46,137 bases of DNA from Bacteroidia bacterium (lineage in GTDB: Bacteria > Bacteroidota > Bacteroidia > UBA4408), in the NCBI GenBank assembly GCA_020845635.1, contig JADLFI010000051.1, positions 1 to 46,137 of the forward strand. Reading direction: 5' to 3'. The notes under the pieces are model-generated. The model had not been told where the DNA came from and searched no databases. It saw only the letters and a list, made by a program, of their open reading frames with translations. Both the position numbers and the translations under genes were made by a program. Positions 10,201-18,686 of this stretch are shown one piece after another. How positions within the stretch are numbered: the first letter of the stretch is position 1; each line of letters starts with the position of its first letter.

Positions 10201-10807
10201 AAACTCAACTATTACCTGTACTTTAAATAGTAACTATGCCTGTGCAACCTCCAACAGCGCTGTATCAAACACCATTAATATTCAGGTAAACCCTACCCCA
10301 ACAGTTAGTGTAAGTGATGATGCTACTATTCAGGAAGGCAGTTCGGTTAATATTACTGCAGTAGCTACCGAGAATATGAATTATTTATGGTCGCCTTCCG
10401 AAGGTTTATCATGCTCTGATTGTTTATTACCGGTGGCTACCCCAAAAGAAACAACAGTTTATAATATTAGTGTTACAGATCCGGCATCGGGCTGTAGTGC
10501 TGTTGATTCAGTAAAAATAACAGTAATTAAGAATTTTGATATCTGGATTCCAACAGCATTTAGTCCAAATGGAGATGGAAAAAACGATATATTATTTGTT
10601 CGCGGAAACAATATTAAAGCATTTACCTTAAAAATTTATGACAGGTGGGGCACAAAACTGTTTGAAACTTCTGATGTTGCAAAGGGTTGGGACGGAGAAT
10701 ATAACAACAGAAAAGTAAATACCGGAATATTTGTATATGTTATAGATTATACACTCAATGATGGTACATCGCAAACCTTGAAAGGAAACTTAACTCTTTC
10801 AAACTAG
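7232..10807 (+). CDS. T9SS type-B substrate with six tandem 71-residue repeats
   Basis: A 1191-residue secreted protein. Its signal peptide ends near VNAQ, and an N-terminal adhesion-like region runs to about residue 320. Six tandem copies of a 71-residue Thr/Ser/Pro-rich module occupy residues 325-750; each contains NATAP, SPATINTS (NPATINTS in the last copy), TYTFTP and AGQCA with conserved cysteines. Further Ig/PKD-like modules follow to about 1010. From about residue 1100 comes a CHU_C type-B sorting domain with IWIPTAFSPNGDGKND, IYDRWGTKLFET and GWDGEYNN, ending LKGNLTLSN. It is the last gene of the block and is followed by a strong terminator. A surface adhesin or matrix protein is the likely role. 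The third ordinary reading, a secreted enzyme, has no motif support. Confidence 0.92.
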   Translation: MRLRYLIFTCILMFIHKGFVNAQTVIFSENFDSSPNWTLNTPGASLITGSLPNPGGSPNTWAINNSGTTIDGTNNLHITCSGFICNILGAPGPVYNASGAANNTNTAATMNSDINASVFTGGGPFTLSFQWICSGATTPSNGSGRLIYSVDGGANWIEHPTNYNGSASAITESIDMSTLAGFTPTVNNIRLGFRWFNIGTSGHNDPPMIVDNIKITIPNVSNTITTGTITGSPFCPGATFSVPFTSTGTFNTGNVYTAQLSDASGSFATPTNIGTLPSTANSGSISVTIPLGTPAGTGYVIRVVSSNPAVTGSSTVAFSIVAPTTPTFNAIGPLCQNATAPSLPASSTNATPITGTWSPATINTSVVGTTTYTFTPNAGQCADNTTLDITITAPETPTFNPVGPFCQNATAPALPTSSTNATPITGTWSPATINTSVVGTSTYTFTPDAGQCAVNTTLNITITAPETPTFNPVGPFCLNATAPALPTSSTNATPIAGTWSPATINTSVAGTSTYTFTPDAGQCAVSTTMDIEITNGIIPTFNAIGPFCLNATAPALPTSSTNATPITGTWSPATINTSAIGTTTYTFTPNAGQCAVSTTMDIEITNSITPTFNAIGPFCLNATAPALPTSSTNATPITGTWSPATINTSAIGTTTYTFTPNAGQCAVSTTMDIEITNSLTPTFASIAPICQGSTAPSLPSSSTNSIPITGTWNPATINTSTVGTTTYTFTPDAGQCAVSTTMDIEIIATPPAPAISISANVTTICAGEMVDFTATPNSFNTGDVIQWFVNNTPIPGGTGLQFSSNTLTNTAQVTAVFTPSSSCLVGQTATSNLIIITVNPTTSPSVTINATSTQICAGQNVTFNATITGGGGSPQIQWMVNGNAVAGADSNTFSTTGLANSDIVTVVVTSNSPCANPNTATSNSLTIAVIPTGTPSIIIEADRTVICVGQHIILNATTTFGGSSPTYNWSVDGNNFTTTTPSFTASGLTANSTITCTLNSNYACATSNSAVSNTINIQVNPTPTVSVSDDATIQEGSSVNITAVATENMNYLWSPSEGLSCSDCLLPVATPKETTVYNISVTDPASGCSAVDSVKITVIKNFDIWIPTAFSPNGDGKNDILFVRGNNIKAFTLKIYDRWGTKLFETSDVAKGWDGEYNNRKVNTGIFVYVIDYTLNDGTSQTLKGNLTLSN
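8204..9481 (+). repeat. Six in-frame tandem repeats of 213 bp
   Basis: Six head-to-tail units of exactly 213 bp each encode one 71-residue module of the secreted protein. Units 4 and 5 are nearly identical in protein and very close in DNA, while units 1 and 6 are the most diverged, as expected when the array grows from its middle. The exact unit length keeps the frame, so copy number can change by slippage or recombination without breaking the gene. Confidence 0.93.
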
Positions 10808-10826
10808 AAAACCATTTGCTTATTAT

Positions 10827-10864
10827 ATAATAAAGGCTGTTCTGTATAGGGCAGCCTTTATTAT
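10827..10864 (+). terminator. Hairpin terminator after the T9SS block
   Basis: A perfect 13-bp stem (10827-10839 with 10852-10864) has AAAGGCTG pairing with CAGCCTTT around a 12-nt loop. It lies 20 bp after the last T9SS stop. The descending arm ends in a T/A-rich stretch rather than a pure T run. It probably ends transcription of the 3370-10807 block. Confidence 0.8.
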
Positions 10865-10948
10865 TTGCAGCTTTTAACATCCAAAGGTTAATATATATCG
10901 TAAGAAGACTAACTCTATACCATTTATACACAATACTTTTGGAATATT

Positions 10949-13585
10949 ATGCGAAGAAAAATAATTATTGGTCTTGGCGTTTTTACGGCTATTATTGGTC
11001 TTATAACTTTGCTCATAACATTGGTATATGAAGATCAGGTAAAGAGTATTATTATTTCGCAAATCAATAATAAACTGAAAACCAAGGTAGATGTAAGGAA
11101 AATAGAGTTTTCTATTTTTAAGAATTTTCCGGATGCATCGTTAAGCTTCTATGATGTTAAAGCCCAATCGGTTTACCAAGGAGCACAAAAAGACTCTTGT
11201 CCAAAAAATCTGTTAGAGGCGTCAGAAATAAGTCTGAGGTTTAACATTCAATCCATATTTAAAGGATTGTATGAGATACAAAAAATTGATGTAAAAGGAG
11301 TTTCTGTATTTATATTTATTGACAAAGACAATTTAGACAATTATCACTGTTGGGTAGAAGACACGCTTGAAACCTCAAGTGATAAAGTGCAATTTAAGAT
11401 GAACAGGATTCAAATTAAAAAAAGCCTCATAGATTATAAAGATTTAAAAAATATTTTTCACCTGTCGGCCATAGTCAATAACACCAAAATGAAAGGAGAA
11501 GTTTTTGAACAAGATTTTGCCTTATTACTTGACGGTGAACTACAAATAAAAGAATTACAAATACAGCATGAACATTATTTAAAGGATAAGAAAGTAAAAC
11601 TAAATACAGGCATCCTGAAAAAGAATGAGCAGTATAGCCTAACAAACGCTTTGGTAAGTGTTGAAAAGCTAAACATGAAGGTAAACGGAACTTTTGATAC
11701 TAAAACTATGTTTTTAGAGGCTCAAGGGCAAGAGTTAGATATTCAGTCATTTTTATCATTATTACCGCCAAGTATTTACCAAAAATTTTCGGACTATAAG
11801 AGTACCGGATTATTTGCCTTAACGTTAAGTGTAAAAGGCAAATATGAAAAATCACAAATAAAAGCTGATTTTAGTATAGATAAAGGTACATTAACCAATA
11901 ATACCGGCAAGGCCACATTAAATAATATAGTTTTAAAAGGATATTTCAGTAATGGCAGATTACAAAACATCAATACATCAGGCATATATGTTACTTCATT
12001 TTATGCTAAACTCAACAATAATCCTCTTTCCGGCAGTTTTTCTTTAATAGATTTTGAGCATCCGTTTCTTGACGGAAAGTTAAATGCTACTGTAGATCTC
12101 AGAAATTTAAAAGACATCCTACAACTTGATACTTTTGAAATATTAGAAGGAAATGCAGCATTAGCATTAAGAGTATCAACCCCTATTCATCGTTTACAAC
12201 AGCAAAAATTTTCCTCGGGCGAACTAGGCGAAGTATCAGGTACTTTAGTACTAAAAGACGGTAAATTTAAGTTTGAAAATGAAAACACAAGTTATGAAAA
12301 TATAAATGCCGATTTATATGCTCATGATAATTATATTCAGGTCAATAATTTGCAATTCAGTCATGGCAAATCAGCCCTAAATTTAGTAGGTGAATTGGTA
12401 AATTACAGAGCCCTATTTATGGATGAAACTTATGGTGTGGCTCAATTAAAAGCACATTTAAACGCCTCTAACTTGGAGTTAGAAGATTGGCTTAGGTCAA
12501 ATCAGCAAAAAAATATTTCAGAGTCGAATAGTAATGATAGCTATTTAAATAAGATAGACATGAAGCTAATAGCTAAAATAGATAGATTTGGTTTTGACAA
12601 GTTTGTTGCTACCAACCTGTCGGGCAGGGTGTATTTTAATCATAATACTTTTACCCTTGACTCTTTGGCATTTAATTGTATGGATGGTAGTGTAAATGCA
12701 AATAGTGTAATTGTTTTGAAGCCTAAAAGTGGGTTTGATTTATATTGTAATGCTCGTTTATCTAAACTTAACATAACCAAATTGTTTTCCCAATTAAACA
12801 ATTTCGGGCAAGAAACCATGACTGACAAACATATAGCCGGAAAACTAACTGCAAGAATTAACTATCAAAGTAGTTGGGCCGATTTGAGCCGTGTTATTCC
12901 CGAAAGTATAATGGCTGATGCTTCGGTAAGTATTACAGATGGTGAACTAAAAAATTTCACTCCAATGAATAAACTATCAAGATTTATATCATTAAATGAA
13001 CTAAGTCATATTAAGTTTAAAGAACTAAGTAACAACATTACTATCAGTAATAAAAAAATTCATATTCCTATGTTTCAAATACAATCATCGGCTCTCAATT
13101 TGTATTGCAGAGGTGAGCATGATTTTGACAACAATATTGATTATCATTTTAAGCTAACCTTAAATGAACTGCTGAGTAAAAAAAGAAAGAAAGAAGCAAT
13201 AAAAAATTCAGATTTCAACGAAGTTGAAGAGGATAAAGACGGAAAATCAATTTTATTTATAAGTATGACCGGTAATATTGATAATCCCATTGTGAAATAT
13301 GATAAAACCGAGCTAAAACAGTTTGTAAAAGATGAAATAAAGAACGAAAAACAAACCATAAAACAGTTATTGAAAAAAGATTTTGGATTGTATAAAAAAG
13401 ACCCAACAATAACTGAACCGAATAATAAGAAGGAACCTAAAAAGAGCGATTTTAAAATTGAATGGGAAGAGGATGATAATACTATAAAAAAAGACGATAA
13501 CAGAAATATAAAAGTTAACGAAACACCAACAAAAAAGACTAAGAAGAAAAAATCGGAACCTGAAAACAGCGATGATTACTTATGA
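10949..13585 (+). CDS. AsmA-like membrane-anchored protein
   Basis: An 878-residue protein with one N-terminal membrane helix (MRRKIIIGLG then a hydrophobic run to about residue 27). The next segment has the pattern INNKLKTKVDVRKIEFSIFKNFPDASL, typical of AsmA-family N-termini. A long beta-rich body follows, with an AsmA C-terminal-type segment at about residues 630-745. The tail from about 750 is highly charged and Lys/Glu-rich. AsmA-like proteins form elongated envelope proteins implicated in lipid movement between membranes; that role here is inferred from family. Its stop overlaps the convergent comF-like gene by 10 bp. Confidence 0.85.
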   Translation: MRRKIIIGLGVFTAIIGLITLLITLVYEDQVKSIIISQINNKLKTKVDVRKIEFSIFKNFPDASLSFYDVKAQSVYQGAQKDSCPKNLLEASEISLRFNIQSIFKGLYEIQKIDVKGVSVFIFIDKDNLDNYHCWVEDTLETSSDKVQFKMNRIQIKKSLIDYKDLKNIFHLSAIVNNTKMKGEVFEQDFALLLDGELQIKELQIQHEHYLKDKKVKLNTGILKKNEQYSLTNALVSVEKLNMKVNGTFDTKTMFLEAQGQELDIQSFLSLLPPSIYQKFSDYKSTGLFALTLSVKGKYEKSQIKADFSIDKGTLTNNTGKATLNNIVLKGYFSNGRLQNINTSGIYVTSFYAKLNNNPLSGSFSLIDFEHPFLDGKLNATVDLRNLKDILQLDTFEILEGNAALALRVSTPIHRLQQQKFSSGELGEVSGTLVLKDGKFKFENENTSYENINADLYAHDNYIQVNNLQFSHGKSALNLVGELVNYRALFMDETYGVAQLKAHLNASNLELEDWLRSNQQKNISESNSNDSYLNKIDMKLIAKIDRFGFDKFVATNLSGRVYFNHNTFTLDSLAFNCMDGSVNANSVIVLKPKSGFDLYCNARLSKLNITKLFSQLNNFGQETMTDKHIAGKLTARINYQSSWADLSRVIPESIMADASVSITDGELKNFTPMNKLSRFISLNELSHIKFKELSNNITISNKKIHIPMFQIQSSALNLYCRGEHDFDNNIDYHFKLTLNELLSKKRKKEAIKNSDFNEVEEDKDGKSILFISMTGNIDNPIVKYDKTELKQFVKDEIKNEKQTIKQLLKKDFGLYKKDPTITEPNNKKEPKKSDFKIEWEEDDNTIKKDDNRNIKVNETPTKKTKKKKSEPENSDDYL

Positions 13586-14268
13586 GCATAAGCTAAGGCC
13601 AGACATGAAATTTTGCAGGAAGCGGCCTTTAGAAGCGTTTGTGCACAAGCCTCAATAGTGGCTCCTGTTGTAATCACATCATCAACCAAAATAAGGTGTT
13701 TATTTTGTAATCTTTCGGGGTGTTTTACTTCAAAAATTGACTCCACATTTTCCCAACGTTCGTATCTTGATTTTCGGGTTTGGGTTAAAGATGCCACTAC
13801 TCTAACAAGATTCTCTTCCTCTACCGGAATTTGCAGTACTTGAGCAAGTCCTTTAGCAAACCACAAACTTTGATTATAACTTCTCTTTCTTAACTTTTCG
13901 GGGTGTAAAGGTACCGGAATAATAAGTTCGGCATTGTTCAATACCGCATCTCGTTTAAGCACCTCGCCATATATAAGTCCTAAATAATGACCTATTTCCT
14001 TTTTCCCTTTATATTTAAATCTATGCATTAAAGATTGCACACGACTACCTTTGTGAAAATATAATAAAGTTGCTGCTGTTTGAAACTGAACTCGCCCCCA
14101 GAAAACTTTTTCAACAGGATTATCAATTATGGTATGAAAATTGGTGTAAGGTAAATGAGCCTTACAATAGTTACAAATCAACTCTTCATGTTTGTATAAT
14201 GCTTTCCCACAAGCATTACAGTTGTTAGGAAAGATTATTGCAAATAAATCTTCAAAATATGCTAACAT
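13576..14268 (-). CDS. ComF-family phosphoribosyltransferase-like protein
   Basis: A 230-residue protein of normal ComF length. The N-terminus carries a four-cysteine zinc-binding site (C17, C20, C32, C35 in NNCNACGK and ICNYCKA). The C-terminal part is a type-I phosphoribosyltransferase fold with the PRPP-binding loop ILVDDVITTGAT near residue 195 and IIPVPLHPEKLRKRSYNQ upstream of it. ComF proteins support DNA uptake during natural transformation in some bacteria, and in many others their role is unknown. The start ATG at 14268 lies 123 bp from the divergent coiled-coil gene, so the two probably share a promoter region. It overlaps the convergent AsmA gene by 10 bp. Confidence 0.93.
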   Translation of the reverse strand: MLAYFEDLFAIIFPNNCNACGKALYKHEELICNYCKAHLPYTNFHTIIDNPVEKVFWGRVQFQTAATLLYFHKGSRVQSLMHRFKYKGKKEIGHYLGLIYGEVLKRDAVLNNAELIIPVPLHPEKLRKRSYNQSLWFAKGLAQVLQIPVEEENLVRVVASLTQTRKSRYERWENVESIFEVKHPERLQNKHLILVDDVITTGATIEACAQTLLKAASCKISCLALAYAHK

Positions 14269-14391
14269 TGTAGTATTAAAAAAAAAAATAATCTTTTTAT
14301 AATTAATTAAAGAAATTAAGCTAATTTAGCTATAATTTCGCAGTTAATTAGATTAATTGCCTTAGCAAAAAGAAAACAAAAACTACAAAAT

Positions 14392-15303
14392 ATGGAAAAT
14401 CAAAACAATCAGAAGAATAAGGTCTTAGTCCTCATTTCGGTCGTATTGTTTATAGTATCGGTAATTTTAGGATGGAAGCTCTACAATACCACTTCTGAAA
14501 AAGAAACAATATATGTTGAGAAAGTAAAGGTTGAAACTGATTTTGCCTCAGTAAAGTCAGATTTTGAAGAGGTAAAAAAAGCCTACGATGAGTTGAATAC
14601 GGATAATAAACAACTTCAATCAGAACTTGATGCCCGAAAAGAAGAACTGGAAGATTTGGGGATTCAACTTGAGAAATACAAGAATGATGCTGCTATGGTT
14701 AAGAAACTTAAAAAAGAGTTAGATACTATAAGAGCTTTAATTAAAAGTTACCTGCATGATATAGATTCATTACAACAAGCAAACATAGGTCTTCAGAAGG
14801 AAAATATGCAAGTAAAATCAGATTTAAAAGAAGAAAAAGGGAAGACTGAGCAATTGACTATTGAAAAAAGTAATCTTTCACAGAAGATTGATTTAGGCTC
14901 AAAGTTGAAAGCATATCAATTATTTGCAGATGCCTTAAGAGTAAAAGGTTCAGATAAAGAGTCGTCCACCACTAAGGCACGTAGAGCCGATAGAATAAGA
15001 GCTTGCTTTACTTTGAGTGAGAATAAAATTGCTAAAAAGGAAAACAAAACAGTATATATGAAAATTACTGCCCCAAGGGATGAAGTTTTAGTAACGAGTA
15101 CTGATGATAGTAACACATTTACCGGTGAGGGCGAGAAGCAATTTTATAGCGCAAAAAAAGATATATACTATGAACAAGAAGCCAAAGAAATGTGTTTAGC
15201 TTTTACTAAAAAATCTACTGCAGATTTTAAACAAGGGAAATACAAAGTTGAAATTTTTATTGATGGTGTAAATATTGGTACTACCAGCTTTGAACTAAAA
15301 TAA
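14392..15303 (+). CDS. Membrane-anchored coiled-coil protein of unknown function
   Basis: I do not recognise a named family. The 303-residue protein has a short polar N-terminus, one transmembrane helix at about residues 11-28, and then a long Lys/Glu/Leu-rich coiled coil to about residue 165. A compact C-terminal domain of about 110 residues follows, with beta-strand character (KTVYMKITAPRDEVLV, KYKVEIFIDG). The topology suggests an anchored rod with a globular head on the outer side of the inner membrane. A weak -7-like box TAATTTCG lies at 14333-14340. The gene is followed by its own terminator, so it is probably transcribed alone. Confidence 0.75.
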   Translation: MENQNNQKNKVLVLISVVLFIVSVILGWKLYNTTSEKETIYVEKVKVETDFASVKSDFEEVKKAYDELNTDNKQLQSELDARKEELEDLGIQLEKYKNDAAMVKKLKKELDTIRALIKSYLHDIDSLQQANIGLQKENMQVKSDLKEEKGKTEQLTIEKSNLSQKIDLGSKLKAYQLFADALRVKGSDKESSTTKARRADRIRACFTLSENKIAKKENKTVYMKITAPRDEVLVTSTDDSNTFTGEGEKQFYSAKKDIYYEQEAKEMCLAFTKKSTADFKQGKYKVEIFIDGVNIGTTSFELK

Positions 15304-15325
15304 CACTTACCATATTACTGCCCTT

Positions 15326-15358
15326 AAAAGTCGGTTAGTGTCAACTATTCCGGCTTTT
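15326..15358 (+). terminator. Terminator after the coiled-coil gene
   Basis: A 9-bp stem AAAAGTCGG / CCGGCTTTT (15326-15334 with 15350-15358, one T-G wobble) is followed by a T run to 15360. It sits about 20 bp after the stop at 15303 and just before the helicase start. Confidence 0.75.
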
Positions 15359-15381
15359 TTCATTTATAAACCCCGCCTTAT

Positions 15382-16824
15382 ATGCTCGAGAAATTTTTAG
15401 ATGAATTAACGCAGCACTTTGAACATCAGGCCACACAAGGGCAGATAACCCTGATGCACAAGTTGAGTACTTTTATTTTAAACCAAGTACAAGACGAGAT
15501 TTTTATTATAAAAGGATATGCGGGTACGGGTAAAACTACCTTAATTAGTGCAGTTATAAAAAGCCTTCGGGTAATTAATTATCAATCGGTGTTGTTGGCA
15601 CCAACAGGAAGGGCTGCTAAAGTACTTAGTTTATATTCCGGGAAGTTGGCCTTTACCATTCATAAAAAAATTTACAAACCTATAAGTAAATCTGATAGTT
15701 CAAGAGCTTTTGTACTGCAACCAAATTTACATAAAAACACTATATTTATTGTTGATGAGGCCTCTATGATTGGTGACGACCGTGTACAATCAGAAGGAAA
15801 ACTCTTTGGAGCAGGCAGTTTATTGGAGGATTTACTCATGTATGTTTATCAAGGAGAAAACTGTAAACTCGTACTGATAGGAGATACAGCACAGCTTCCG
15901 CCCGTAGGGATGAACGAAAGTCCGGCATTGAGTGCCGATAACCTAAAAAGAATTTTTCATTGCAGTGTGTATGACCATGAATTAACCGAAGTAGTAAGGC
16001 AAATGCAAAACAGTGGAATATTAAGTAATGCAACACAACTGAGAAATATGATTAGAGAAAATAATCAGCATATACCTCAGTTGCAACTGAATAATTATAA
16101 AGACATAAGAAGTGTAAGCGGAATTGAACTTGAAGAGGCTATTAATACCGCCTATAATCGCTTTGGCGATGATAATACTATAATAATTTGCCGAAGCAAC
16201 AAAAGAGCCAACATATATAATAGAGAAATACGAAGTCGTATAAAGTTTTATGATGACAGCATAAATACAGGCGATTATTTAATGGTGGTAAAGAACAATT
16301 ATTTTTGGCTTGATAATAAAGATAGAAACAGTTTTATTGCTAATGGCGACATTGCTGAAGTAGTACGGATTAAGAAGCGTAATATTGAAATGTTTGGATT
16401 TAAGTTTGCCGATGTTACTTTACGTTTAATTGATTATCCCGAAGAACCGGAGTTTGATGCCAAAATAATATTAGATACCATTGACTCTGAACATTCGGCA
16501 TTAACTTTTGAGCAGAACAATGCTTTGTATAATGCCGTTATGGAATATTACAGCGATGTTGCTAAAAAGAGTACACGTGTGGCAAAAGTAAAACAAGACC
16601 CCTATTTTAATGCTTTACAAGTAAAATTTGCTTATGCAATTACTTGTCATAAAGCCCAAGGAGGTCAGTGGAAAGCAGTATTTGTTGAGCAAGGTTATTT
16701 AACTAACGATATGATAAATTTGGAATTTAAAAGATGGCTCTATACTGCTATTACCCGAGCCGAGACCGAATTATATTTAATTAATTTTAATAAAGACTTT
16801 TTTGCTGAAAACACTATGATATAA
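15382..16824 (+). CDS. RecD/Dda-like superfamily 1 DNA helicase
   Basis: A 480-residue ATP-dependent helicase. Walker A GYAGTGKT is at residues 45-52, LAPTGRAAK (motif Ia) follows, Walker B DEAS is at about 125-128, and LIGDTAQLPPVG is motif III. The C-terminal UvrD_C_2-like motif FAYAITCHKAQGGQW is near residue 416 with LYTAITRAE after it. The short form, without the RecD N-terminal domain, resembles the Dda-like or RecD2-core helicases common in Bacteroidota, which act in DNA repair or replication restart. It overlaps the convergent DciA-like gene by 11 bp at the stop codons. Confidence 0.9.
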   Translation: MLEKFLDELTQHFEHQATQGQITLMHKLSTFILNQVQDEIFIIKGYAGTGKTTLISAVIKSLRVINYQSVLLAPTGRAAKVLSLYSGKLAFTIHKKIYKPISKSDSSRAFVLQPNLHKNTIFIVDEASMIGDDRVQSEGKLFGAGSLLEDLLMYVYQGENCKLVLIGDTAQLPPVGMNESPALSADNLKRIFHCSVYDHELTEVVRQMQNSGILSNATQLRNMIRENNQHIPQLQLNNYKDIRSVSGIELEEAINTAYNRFGDDNTIIICRSNKRANIYNREIRSRIKFYDDSINTGDYLMVVKNNYFWLDNKDRNSFIANGDIAEVVRIKKRNIEMFGFKFADVTLRLIDYPEEPEFDAKIILDTIDSEHSALTFEQNNALYNAVMEYYSDVAKKSTRVAKVKQDPYFNALQVKFAYAITCHKAQGGQWKAVFVEQGYLTNDMINLEFKRWLYTAITRAETELYLINFNKDFFAENTMI

Positions 16825-17104
16825 TTACCTGTTCAATCAACTCCATTTTAAACTCCTCATTAATATTCTCTTTAATTTTTTCTTTGGCAAAATTTAATTC
16901 ATTGCGTAATGCCGGTGAATCAATCTTTAGAATTAAACATTTATCGCGTAATTGTATATCGTTTGTATGCCTTGATATTGACCTGCCCATAAGCTTTTCC
17001 CAACTTTTCTTAATCATAGCCGCATTTACATGGTTTTCTATCCTGTACTCTTTTAGCAAATCATGTATTACTTCTTTAAGGCTCTGTTCGTTTGTTTGTC
17101 GCAT
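16814..17104 (-). CDS. DciA-like protein (DUF721 family)
   Basis: A 96-residue protein matching the small DUF721/DciA family in length and pattern: an N-terminal helical part (SLKEVIHDLLKEYRIE), a central W in SWEKLMGRSISRHT, then a beta-hairpin LILKIDSPALRNELNFAKEKI. DciA is the ancestral bacterial loader of the replicative helicase DnaB and is widespread where DnaC/DnaI are absent. Assignment to loader function is by family only. The ATG at 17104 is used. Its end overlaps the helicase gene tail to tail by 11 bp. Confidence 0.82.
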   Translation of the reverse strand: MRQTNEQSLKEVIHDLLKEYRIENHVNAAMIKKSWEKLMGRSISRHTNDIQLRDKCLILKIDSPALRNELNFAKEKIKENINEEFKMELIEQVIIS

Positions 17105-17189
17105 GTCAATTCAAATGATAATATCTAAAACTAATAATTGAATTTTGGGTTATATTTCTTAATTCAGGAATAAATATAAACAAAAAAAA

Positions 17190-18674
17190 TCAGAACTGAA
17201 AATATATAAAAGGTTGCACCTCAACGCTTCTTATTTGAAATATTAAATAAATCATTAAAGTCAGTAAAAGCGCTTGAATATAAAAAGGCATGAGGGTAAT
17301 AAATGACTTCATTTTAAGATCAACGCTACCGGGAATAAAATGAATAATATATCCTAAAAACATTAAAATAAATACTAACTTATATCCCTCAATCAATTCA
17401 AACAGCAAAGCCCCATTGAAATTCAAAACAATTTGTTGTATAACTTCCAAAGCACTATCAAAAGAACTTGCTCTGAAAAAAATCCAGCAAAGCGCCACCA
17501 AATGAAAGGTAATAAGCCAGGCAAAAAATTTATAAACAATGTTGGAACTCGGCCTAATATTCAATTTTTTGAAGCCTTCATCTTTTAACTTATCAATAGC
17601 CAATGCCACTCCGTGCATACCGCCCCAAACAATAAATTTAAAAGATGCCCCATGCCACAAACCTCCTAACAACATAGTTATTATCAGATTGATATATTGC
17701 TTAACTTTCCCATTTCTGTTTCCTCCCAACGGAATATATAAATAATCGCGCAACCAAGAGCTGAGAGAAATATGCCAACGCCTCCAGAACTCTGTTATAC
17801 TGGTGCTTTGATAAGGAGCATTAAAGTTAAGAGGGAGTTGAATTCCCATTAGCAAAGCTATACCCACAGCCATATCGCTATACCCCGAAAAATCACAATA
17901 AATTTGTAAAGTATATCCATAAACACCCACAAGATTTTCTATGCCGGAATACAAGGTTGGATTGTCAAAAATTCTATCTACAAAATTTACTCCAATATAG
18001 TCAGAAATAATGGCCTTTTTGAGCAATCCGGACAATATAAAGAATATTCCGTGTCCTATGTGAATATTATTGATTACAATTTTTTTTCTGATTTGAGGCA
18101 CTAACTCATTAGGACGAACTATGGGGCCTGCAACTAAATGGGGGAAAAATGAAATATAAAAACCGAAATCAAGAATGCTCTTCACCGGTTTAAACTTTTT
18201 CTGATAAACATCAACCGAGTAGCTTATTAATTCGAAAGTATAGAATGAAATACCTAAGGGCAAAAATATAGATTGGAAGGGAATTTTTTGTGTGCAGAAA
18301 TTATTGATTATATCAATAATAAAATTAGTGTACTTAAAGTAAGCCAATAAGGACAAATACAGTATCAAACTAAAGACCAGTAGGGATTTTCTTTTGGTTT
18401 TATGCCTTGTTTTATAAATATGTATTGACAGAAAATGTGCTGCTATTGCCGTAGCAACAAGGAGAATAAAATACCATCCGCTGCTTTTATAATAGAAATA
18501 TACCGAGAAAAGAGTAACATATATTATCCGCAGATTGGTGTGTTTTTGGATAATACCATAAAACAGCATAAAGGCAATAAACAGAAAAAGAAACATGCCA
18601 CTATTGAATAACAATGGCTCTTTTTGATTATACAAAAAGAGTTGCAAAAGTTTATCAATATCTATTAAAGGCAT
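17190..18674 (-). CDS. MBOAT-family membrane O-acyltransferase (AlgI/PatA/DltB-like)
   Basis: A 494-residue polytopic membrane protein with around ten hydrophobic helices. It has typical MBOAT motifs: YFKYTNF, PLGISFYTFELISY, FPHLVAGPIVR, FWRRWHISLSSWLRDYLYIPLGG, and the catalytic-histidine segment GGLWHGASFKF. These enzymes move an acyl group, usually acetyl, across the inner membrane to an extracytoplasmic polymer. It is the last gene of a three-gene run with two SGNH proteins upstream (12 bp gap), the usual arrangement in which the SGNH partner completes acyl transfer. The acceptor, exopolysaccharide or peptidoglycan, cannot be told. Confidence 0.92.
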   Translation of the reverse strand: MPLIDIDKLLQLFLYNQKEPLLFNSGMFLFLFIAFMLFYGIIQKHTNLRIIYVTLFSVYFYYKSSGWYFILLVATAIAAHFLSIHIYKTRHKTKRKSLLVFSLILYLSLLAYFKYTNFIIDIINNFCTQKIPFQSIFLPLGISFYTFELISYSVDVYQKKFKPVKSILDFGFYISFFPHLVAGPIVRPNELVPQIRKKIVINNIHIGHGIFFILSGLLKKAIISDYIGVNFVDRIFDNPTLYSGIENLVGVYGYTLQIYCDFSGYSDMAVGIALLMGIQLPLNFNAPYQSTSITEFWRRWHISLSSWLRDYLYIPLGGNRNGKVKQYINLIITMLLGGLWHGASFKFIVWGGMHGVALAIDKLKDEGFKKLNIRPSSNIVYKFFAWLITFHLVALCWIFFRASSFDSALEVIQQIVLNFNGALLFELIEGYKLVFILMFLGYIIHFIPGSVDLKMKSFITLMPFYIQALLLTLMIYLIFQIRSVEVQPFIYFQF

Positions 18675-18686
18675 TGTTACGATACT

